A stretch of 47,959 nt of DNA. Source: an uncultured Acetatifactor sp. (lineage in GTDB: Bacteria; Bacillota; Clostridia; Lachnospirales; Lachnospiraceae). The stretch covers positions 1 to 47,959 of the forward strand of contig CAJUFO010000029.1 in assembly GCA_910585615.1 (NCBI GenBank). Reading direction: 5' to 3'. The notes beneath the pieces were generated by a model that made no database searches, was not told where the DNA came from, and saw only the letters and a list, made by a program, of their open reading frames with translations. Both the position numbers and the translations under genes were made by a program. This document shows, one piece after another, positions 14,949 to 20,735 of this stretch. Each line of letters opens with the position of its first letter. The stretch's first letter is position 1.

Positions 14949-16163
14949 ATGACGAAACAGGAGTATATGGCGAGCTTACAGGAGAAGCTGGAACGCTTCG
15001 GCAGGGAGCTGCAGGAGGAAATCCTGGAGGACTACAGGCAGCATTTCACTGAGGGGGAGAACGAAGGGAAGTCGGATGAGGAGATTATCGAGGAGCTGGG
15101 CAATATCGAGGAGATGATTAGAGAGCTGTCGGAGGACGACCTGCCCAAGGAATTCACACAGAGGGCCATGGAACAGGGAGGCCTTGCCGAGAGCGCCGGG
15201 CAGGAGGTCTCGAAGGCCGGGGAAGCGCCCGGCAGGGAGCCTAAGGACACGGATTTGAAGAGGACATTTTCCTACTCGGGCTTCTACAAGGCCATGGTGC
15301 TGGAGGGGAAGGTGGCCAATGTGCGTGTGGAGCGCTCTGAGGACGACCAGATTCATGTGGAATATGAAGCCAAGGGCGTCAGCAGCCAGATGAACTACGA
15401 ATACTACCAGTATGAAGAGGACGGCGTCTTCTATGCGGGCGTGAAGCGCAGGAAAGGGGCCAGGGACGAGGGCGACAATGAGGAGAAGATGGTGAAGGTG
15501 ACCCTGTTCGGGCGCACCATCATATCCTACGGGAATGTGGGGAGCTTCAGCGTAGGCGGGCAGAACATCACGCTGACCGTGCGGGTGCCAGGCAGCGTGC
15601 CGAAGCTCACTGCCAAGACGGCCAGCGGCAACGTGGACATCTCCGGAATCGAGCTGGAGTCGCTGGAAGGCAACAGCGCCAGCGGCAACGTGAGCGTAGA
15701 CCAGGTGGTGGCTGACAGGCTGAAGGCCCATACGGCCAGCGGCAACGTGAAGGTAGAGCATGCGGAGTTCATCTCGGCCAGCCTAGACACGGCCAGCGGT
15801 AATGTGAAGGCGGAGATGATAAAGGGCCGCGATCTCCACTGCGGCACCGGGAGTGGCAACATCAAGGTGGACGCCGCTGTGGCGGAGTACCACCTTGGAA
15901 CAGGAAGCGGCAATATCAAGGTCAGGTCCGTGGGGGCCAGCGAGAGGATCGACATGGGCACCGGAAGCGGCAGCATCAAGCTGGAGATGGAGGGCGCAGA
16001 GGGCATGGAGGCCACGGTCAGGAGCGCATCCGGCAGCGTGCACATCGGCTGGGGCGAGGAAGACAGCCAGAAGGTGAAGAACGGCACCTATGCCTACGGG
16101 AACAGCGCCTGCAAGGTGAAGGCCAACACCGGTAGCGGGAGCATCAGGATTTCCGGGAGATAA
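14949..16163 (+). CDS. DUF1700 (HAAS-like) / DUF4097 beta-repeat protein
   Basis: This 404-residue protein is the partner of the PadR regulator. Residues 1-65 form a helical DUF1700/HAAS-like domain (EYMASLQEKLERF, EEIIEELGNIEEMI). A polar linker follows, then a DUF4097-type beta-helix. Nine repeats of the type T/S-x-S-G-N/S-I/V-x-x begin near residues 222, 241, 262, 280, 299, 317, 337, 358 and 394. The 18-21 residue spacing fits one rung per repeat. No membrane helix or signal peptide is visible, which is unusual for DUF1700 proteins, so it may be cytosolic. AGGAGG (14936-14941) supports the start. The function is unknown. Confidence 0.8.
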   Translation: MTKQEYMASLQEKLERFGRELQEEILEDYRQHFTEGENEGKSDEEIIEELGNIEEMIRELSEDDLPKEFTQRAMEQGGLAESAGQEVSKAGEAPGREPKDTDLKRTFSYSGFYKAMVLEGKVANVRVERSEDDQIHVEYEAKGVSSQMNYEYYQYEEDGVFYAGVKRRKGARDEGDNEEKMVKVTLFGRTIISYGNVGSFSVGGQNITLTVRVPGSVPKLTAKTASGNVDISGIELESLEGNSASGNVSVDQVVADRLKAHTASGNVKVEHAEFISASLDTASGNVKAEMIKGRDLHCGTGSGNIKVDAAVAEYHLGTGSGNIKVRSVGASERIDMGTGSGSIKLEMEGAEGMEATVRSASGSVHIGWGEEDSQKVKNGTYAYGNSACKVKANTGSGSIRISGR

Positions 16164-16196
16164 GGCCGGAGCGATGGCTTCCGCCATCATCGGCAG

Positions 16197-16228
16197 AAAA
16201 GCAGCTATCAAAGAGGTAGCTGCTTTTT
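16197..16228 (+). terminator. terminator after the DUF4097 gene
   Basis: AAAAGCAGCTA (16197-16207) and TAGCTGCTTTT (16217-16227) are perfect inverted repeats ending in a T-run. Confidence 0.8.
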
Positions 16229-16268
16229 GCCGGTCTATAATGAGCCATAGATTCATATCATCCATCCG

Positions 16269-16620
16269 TTATTCCAGCGTGATGCCGCAGAAGGTCACAG
16301 GACCTATCAGGCCGCTGAGAAGGCGGCGCCCGGTTCCTCGTGAGCCAAGGATGTCCCAGAATATTCATTGGACATTAAATTGCATACGGCAATCCGCATC
16401 CGGTTCTCCCCATGCTTCACAAAATGGGATATTTCCAGATGGTAAGGCGGCCAGATGCGATATCCCGCGCATTGGCCGTTTATCCAGACCTCACAGCATT
16501 CACGAACCTCTCCAAGGTCCAACAGCATTTCGCCCCTGACGGCACCACGGACATGAAAACGCTTTTCATATACGGCAAACCCTGAATACCAGTCGATGCC
16601 CCATTCGCTCCAGGGCCGAA
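16269..16620 (-). pseudogene. 3' remnant of a glycoside hydrolase (C-terminal jelly-roll)
   Basis: On the minus strand the sequence reads WSEWGIDWYSGFAVYEKRF, then MLLDLGEVRECCEVWINGQ and AGYRIWPPYHLEISHFVKHGENRM (read as AGYRIWPPYHLEI plus SHFVKHGENRM). This is the sugar-binding jelly-roll found at the C-terminus of alpha-L-rhamnosidase-like and related glycosidases. The frame stops at 16307, but the next frame continues with LLSGLIGPVTFCGITLE and a natural stop at 16269. A frameshift therefore lies near 16315-16325. The whole catalytic part is missing: homology starts abruptly near 16620, where a histidine-kinase remnant begins on the other strand. Confidence 0.7.
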
Positions 16621-17021
16621 GAATAGCTGTTGATTCTGAGCTGGAAAATGTACTGATACCGCAGCTGATCTTGCAGCCTGTGATGGAAAACTGCGTCCAG
16701 CATGGCTACTATGCCGATGGCCGTGTCCTGACAGTTACCGTCATGGCCCAGACAGAAAACGGCGTGCTGGAAATCAGTGTGGTTGACGATGGACGGGGCA
16801 TGGAGGAAGACAGGCTCAAGCAGATCCAGGCTTCCATTGCACGGCAGGAAAACCTTGAGAGCGACGACGGTAAGCATATCGGGCTGTCCAATGTCCACCG
16901 GAGAATCACGCTGCAATATGGAGTTGATTACGGAATGAAGATTTGGAGCGCTCCGGGGAAAGGGGCTACCGTAAAAGTCCGCTTTCCCCTTGTCATGCCA
17001 GCGAGGAAATCCGATGCTTAA
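16614..17021 (+). pseudogene. 3' remnant of a YesM-type sensor histidine kinase
   Basis: The plus strand encodes only the ATPase end of a two-component sensor kinase of the LytS/YesM group. It shows LIPQLILQPVMENCVQHG (N-box Asn), VVDDGRGM (G1 box) and GLSNVHRRITLQYG (G2 region). The sensor, membrane and phospho-acceptor His regions are absent. Codons before about 16620 are antisense to the glycosidase remnant, so the apparent ATG at 16596 is not the true start. No response regulator follows; the anmK 3' end overlaps the stop. This is interpreted as a deletion or inversion scar. Confidence 0.7.
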
Positions 17022-18322
17022 GGCAGCGAAATCTTCCCCATCACAGAAGGCCTCCTGGCACCGGTGACGCTGGGCAGGGTATTGGGCAGGCCCCGGATAC
17101 AGCAGTCAGCCAGCAGGGCGAAGGCCACGGCCTCCTTGGCATCGCTGTTCAGCCCCAGGTCCTCCTGGGTCTGGATCGTTACGCCGTAGGGTGTGAAGCG
17201 CTCCCGCAGAAAGCGCAGCAGGGTCAGGTTGTAGCTGCCGCCTCCGCCCACGATCAGCCGTGTCGCATGATGCTTTGGCAGGACGTACTGCTCATAGGCG
17301 CTTGCGATGGACCAGGCGGTGAGGTCGGTGACGGTGGCCACCAGGTCGGCCTCGGGAATCCGGTGGGCCTCCTGCCATTCCAGAATCTTTGCCGTGTACT
17401 GGGTGCCGAAGAGCTCACGGCCGGTGGTCTTGGGCAGGGGCTTCGTGTAATAGGGCTCCTGCTGCAGGAGGGCCAGAAGATTTGCATTCACATGGCCTCT
17501 TCCGCCGAAAACGCCTCCGTCATCAAAGGTCTGGGCGCCATGGGTGAGGGCGGAGATGACTGCGTCGACAATCATGTTGCCGGGGCCTGTGTCGAAGGCG
17601 TAGACATCCTCCGGCCTAGCGGCCGCAGGAAGGACGGTCATGTTGCCGATGCCGCCGATGTTCTGGAGCAGCAGCGTCTCGTCCTCCAGGCGGTACAGGA
17701 GGTATTCCGAGAAGGGCACCAGGGGAGCTCCCTGCCCTCCGGCCGCCATGTCCGCCACCCGGAAATCGGACACCGTGACCAGTCCGGTACGGTTCGCGAT
17801 GACGGAGCCCTCCCCAATCTGTACCGTGTAGCGCACGGGGAAGCCGTCCTTCTCGCAGGGCACGGGCTCATGCCAGATGGTCTGGCCGTGGGAGCCGATC
17901 AGATCCACGTCCCCGGGGGTGAGGCCGGCCTTTTGGATGACGGACAGGGCGGACTGGGCATAAATCTCCCCCAGCAGGAAATTCATATAGCCGATTCTGT
18001 CCACCGTGGAGGTCTCCGGGCGGAAGAGGGCGAAAATCTGCTCCCGCACCGCCTCCGGATAGGGCCTGTTCTCGAAGGCCAGGAGCTTCGCACGCAGGGG
18101 GCTGCCGTTTGCGCCGGAATGCCCGCCTTTTATGGAATGCTTTTCTTCTATGGAATGCTCTCCTTCCATGGAATGCTCTCCTTCCATGGGATGCCCGTCT
18201 CCCATGGGATGCCCGTCGTCCATGATTTCCACCAGGGCGGCGTCCACGCCGTCCACGGAGGTGCCCGACATCATGCCCACCACCCGGCGGACTTTTCTTT
18301 CCTGCATGCTCTGTAATATCAT
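17018..18322 (-). CDS. anmK: anhydro-N-acetylmuramic acid kinase
   Basis: AnmK hydrolyses the anhydro ring of and phosphorylates 1,6-anhydro-MurNAc, recycling cell-wall sugar. The 434-residue protein has the ATPase phosphate-1 motif GMMSGTSVDGVDAAL near residue 20, SHGQTIWH, AFDTGPGNMIVDA, and GGGGSYN near the end. It is longer than the usual 370-390 because five 18-bp units insert a His-rich six-residue repeat (GEHSME-like) into the loop after the first beta-strands (about residues 36-66). The start at 18322 has AAGGAG seven nt upstream; a longer reading from 18373 runs into the promoter. It is divergent from a serine hydrolase. Confidence 0.92.
   Translation of the reverse strand: MILQSMQERKVRRVVGMMSGTSVDGVDAALVEIMDDGHPMGDGHPMEGEHSMEGEHSIEEKHSIKGGHSGANGSPLRAKLLAFENRPYPEAVREQIFALFRPETSTVDRIGYMNFLLGEIYAQSALSVIQKAGLTPGDVDLIGSHGQTIWHEPVPCEKDGFPVRYTVQIGEGSVIANRTGLVTVSDFRVADMAAGGQGAPLVPFSEYLLYRLEDETLLLQNIGGIGNMTVLPAAARPEDVYAFDTGPGNMIVDAVISALTHGAQTFDDGGVFGGRGHVNANLLALLQQEPYYTKPLPKTTGRELFGTQYTAKILEWQEAHRIPEADLVATVTDLTAWSIASAYEQYVLPKHHATRLIVGGGGSYNLTLLRFLRERFTPYGVTIQTQEDLGLNSDAKEAVAFALLADCCIRGLPNTLPSVTGARRPSVMGKISLP
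18131..18220 (-). repeat. five tandem 18-bp units inside anmK
   Basis: Units start at 18131, 18149, 18167, 18185 and 18203, with plus-strand form (T/C)ATGG(A/G)ATGC(T/C)C(T/G)(C/T)CTTC. Because the unit is 18 bp the frame is kept and each copy adds six residues with one His. Related single units occur at 2232, 11335, 11454 and 21248. Confidence 0.85.
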
Positions 18323-18381
18323 TTGAAGTCTCCTTCCCGTCGCTTTGGCATTCTTCCCATACTGCTTTTTCACGTGCCATC

Positions 18382-18410
18382 ATTATAGCAGATTTCCCGG
18401 GAAAAACATA
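18382..18410 (-). promoter_or_regulatory. anmK promoter with a 12-bp palindrome in its spacer
   Basis: On the minus strand a perfect TATAAT lies at 18382-18387, with a weak TATGTT as -35 (18405-18410) and 17 nt between them. The spacer contains the perfect palindrome TTTCCCGGGAAA (18393-18404), a possible operator between the divergent anmK and serine hydrolase genes. Confidence 0.5.
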
Positions 18411-18499
18411 CCCTTTTGTGGACTTCACGCTCTGGCTTTGCTATACTGGGGGTACAGGGGAATCGGAAGCGACGATTTCCGCGAGAGGAGAGTTGTCCT

Positions 18500-19561
18500 A
18501 TGGATTTTGACCGGATCGACAGTATTCTGGAGGACTATCGGCAAAAGAAGTATTATCCGTCGGCGGTGTGCCAGATTTTCGACAGGGAAAAAACGCTGTA
18601 CCACAAAGCTTTCGGGGATGCGGCCCCCGGTACCTGGTACGACCTGGCCTCGGTGAGCAAGATTGTCTGTACCACTATGCTCCTGTGGGCCATGGAGGAG
18701 GGGCGGCTGGCGGAGGAGGATCTGGCGCTGGAATATCTGCCGGGGGAGGCCCTGGGGCCTGTGACCAAAAAGCGGCTGGAGGGCGTGACGATCGCCCGCC
18801 TGATGACCCATACCTCGGGCATCCTGCCCTGGTATCCCTTCTATGCGGACGGCAGGGGATTCTACGCCGTGCTGGAGCATGCCCTGGCCGCGTCGGCGGT
18901 GGAGGAAGGGATGGCCTACAGCGACCTGAACTTCATGCTGCTGGGCAGAATCTTCACTTATGTCACGGGGCTGGGCCTGCGGGAGGGGCTGGAGAAGTAC
19001 ATAAAGGGAGAGATGGGCATCAGGGAGATTGCCTATGGGCCTGTGGAGCCGTCCCTGTGCGCCCCCAGCTGTTTCGGCAATCAGATTGAGAAGCGCATGT
19101 GTGCCGACAGGGGAATCCGGTTTGAGGGCTGGCGGCCCGACGGGGTGGAGGTGCGGGGGACCTGCAATGACGGCAATGCCTACTATTACTGGAAGGGGGC
19201 CAGCGGGCACGCGGGAACCTTCGGAAGCTCCCGGGCGCTGACAGAGCTGTGCCAGTTCTACATGAATACGGACAGGCCGAGCTTCCTGCGGGCCATGGAG
19301 ACGGATGTCTGCGGCCGGGGGCTGGGCTTCGACAAGAGCGATGTGTACCCGGAGGGCTGCGGCCACAGCGGCTTCACCGGCACCAGCATATGGTTCAGCC
19401 GCAGGTACGATATCGGCGCGGTGATTCTCACCAATAAATACTGCCGCCCGGAGGGAGGCGCCGGCGCCAATTCCAACGATTTTCGGCGGGCGGTGCACTA
19501 TGCGCTGCTGGACATGCGGAAAAGCCGGGGGGCCGCCGCCGGGCCGGGAATGCCCGTATAA
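18500..19561 (+). CDS. serine hydrolase of the class C beta-lactamase / low-molecular-weight PBP fold
   Basis: This 353-residue protein has the S-x-x-K catalytic tetrad SVSK (Ser51, Lys54), a YSD tyrosine motif (Tyr140) and HSGFTGTS near residue 289 in place of the K-T-G triad. It has the layout of the Beta-lactamase (PF00144) family. Members include esterases and peptidases acting on D-amino-acid substrates. Divergence from anmK suggests a role in cell-wall fragment recycling, which is inference. No signal peptide is seen, so it is probably cytoplasmic. AGAGGAGAG upstream fixes the ATG at 18500; the longer frame from 18416 lacks homology. Confidence 0.82.
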   Translation: MDFDRIDSILEDYRQKKYYPSAVCQIFDREKTLYHKAFGDAAPGTWYDLASVSKIVCTTMLLWAMEEGRLAEEDLALEYLPGEALGPVTKKRLEGVTIARLMTHTSGILPWYPFYADGRGFYAVLEHALAASAVEEGMAYSDLNFMLLGRIFTYVTGLGLREGLEKYIKGEMGIREIAYGPVEPSLCAPSCFGNQIEKRMCADRGIRFEGWRPDGVEVRGTCNDGNAYYYWKGASGHAGTFGSSRALTELCQFYMNTDRPSFLRAMETDVCGRGLGFDKSDVYPEGCGHSGFTGTSIWFSRRYDIGAVILTNKYCRPEGGAGANSNDFRRAVHYALLDMRKSRGAAAGPGMPV

Positions 19562-19687
19562 ACGCGGCCGTGGCGGCAAGAGAAGGTCGGGGCGCACTGC
19601 GCCGGGCAGGCGGATTCGCTGTCGGAGCAGACAGACAGCGGACACTGGCAAGGGGCGCAGCCCCAGGCAGGGCCTGCCGGTTTGCGG

Positions 19688-20422
19688 TCAGGGCTGCAGG
19701 GCGATCTGCTTCACCCGGGCGAAGGTCTTCCGCACGTAAGGGATGGCCAGGAGCAGGTAAGTGATGGCGGCTTCTGCAAAGATGTAGATGCCATTGTATA
19801 CAAGGGAATAGGGAAGGGGAGCCCAGCCCTCCCAGGCATATTCGGCAAAGAAGATCCAGCCGGAGATGGTGGCAAAAATCCACCGTCCGATGATGCCTGC
19901 GGCGTATCCCTTCAAAAGCCCGTTTTTCTTGTCCGAGAACAGGCCGGAGAGCCCGAAGGCACCGAAGGCCAGCGGATAGTCCACCAGAAGCTGGACCGGG
20001 TGGATGACATAGGGGTCGATGATCAGCTGTAGTACGCCGTAAGCTATGCCTGTAATCAGTCCGGCTTCCAGCCCGAACCAGTAGCCTGGGAGGCAGATGA
20101 TGAGCATGGAGAGCAAAGTGATGGATCCGCCGAAGGGAAATTCATAGACCTTCAGGTTGGAGAGCACTGTGCCCAGGGCAATGGCCATGGCGCAGAAAGC
20201 CATCTGCTTGGCGGTGATCCTGGCGGAAGCGCCCTTTTTCTTTTTTGTCGGGCTATCCGCTCCTGGAGCGCCGGTGGGGGGCTTCTTCGTCACGGCCCTT
20301 TTTCTGGCGAAGAAAGCGGCTGCGGCCAGGAGAACTGCCAGAATGACAATCAACAGTATCTTTCCTGCAGTGGTGGGGACGTAGCTGACGGCGTCCCCGT
20401 CTTTGACAACATTGTAAAACAT
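19688..20422 (-). CDS. thiT: thiamine ECF transporter substrate-binding subunit ThiT
   Basis: ThiT is the thiamine-binding S component of an energy-coupling-factor transporter; the shared EcfA, EcfA' and EcfT are not in this window. The 244-residue protein carries an N-terminal extension of about 85 residues with one membrane helix (ILLIVILAVLLAAAAFF) and a Lys-rich linker. The six-helix ThiT core follows, with MALGTVLSNL-like and LPGYWFGLEAGLITG segments. AEYAWEGWAPLPYSLVYNG holds the aromatic residues that line the thiamine pocket in this family. Identification is reinforced by the TPP riboswitch in its leader. The start at 20422 has AAGGAGG; an in-frame extension to 20572 would run through the riboswitch. 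Confidence 0.92.
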   Translation of the reverse strand: MFYNVVKDGDAVSYVPTTAGKILLIVILAVLLAAAAFFARKRAVTKKPPTGAPGADSPTKKKKGASARITAKQMAFCAMAIALGTVLSNLKVYEFPFGGSITLLSMLIICLPGYWFGLEAGLITGIAYGVLQLIIDPYVIHPVQLLVDYPLAFGAFGLSGLFSDKKNGLLKGYAAGIIGRWIFATISGWIFFAEYAWEGWAPLPYSLVYNGIYIFAEAAITYLLLAIPYVRKTFARVKQIALQP

Positions 20423-20429
20423 AAAAAAT

Positions 20430-20453
20430 CCTCCTTGCATCTGGCTAAGGAGG
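20430..20453 (-). promoter_or_regulatory. sequestering hairpin over the thiT ribosome binding site
   Basis: CCTCCTT at 20430-20436 and AAGGAGG at 20447-20453 (plus strand) mean that, in the minus-strand RNA, the Shine-Dalgarno AAGGAGG pairs perfectly with an upstream CCTCCTT. This is the natural expression platform for the riboswitch: ligand binding would favour the closed form and block translation. Confidence 0.7.
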
Positions 20454-20503
20454 AACGACATCGACAGCCCGGGACGCCAAAAATACGACAGTCCGTCTGT
20501 TGC

Positions 20504-20597
20504 TGCGCTTCCTTCCGCCGGTATTGTCCGGTTCAAGTAGTGAGGGTTAGAGACGGCAAGGCGCGGTCTCAATCTCAGCGATGTGCTCCCCTAGCGG
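20504..20597 (-). promoter_or_regulatory. TPP (THI-element) riboswitch
   Basis: The minus-strand RNA contains the conserved elements in order: CTAGGGGAGC, GCTGAGATTGAGACC, TAACCCT, CTTGAACCGGACAATACC and GGCGGAAGG. These are the thi-box core of the TPP aptamer, with an extra P3a stem of GAGAC/GTCTC type. It lies about 85 nt upstream of the thiT start and regulates a thiamine transporter, as expected. Confidence 0.93.
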
Positions 20598-20618
20598 TGA
20601 TTTGTATATTTGTGGTAT

Positions 20619-20647
20619 ACTATACGGGAATTTGACTCTGGTGTCAA
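20619..20647 (-). promoter_or_regulatory. thiT promoter
   Basis: On the minus strand TTGACA (20642-20647), a 17-nt spacer and TATAGT (20619-20624) would start transcription about 15 nt before the riboswitch. Confidence 0.8.
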
Positions 20648-20735
20648 GCTTTTTTTGGCTTTGCCTTGTAAACCCGGAAGGGCTATGGTACTATGGAAAG
20701 GCGAAGAGAGACTGGTAAAACAGGAGGCGGGTTGC

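Noticed and set aside
16943..18316. 457-codon plus-strand frame opposite anmK
   Set aside because: AnmK on the minus strand has every expected motif; this frame begins in the kinase remnant and mirrors the repeat array.
20423..20572. N-terminal extension of ThiT to 294 residues
   Set aside because: The added codons cover the TPP riboswitch and the sequestering hairpin; AAGGAGG marks the start at 20422.
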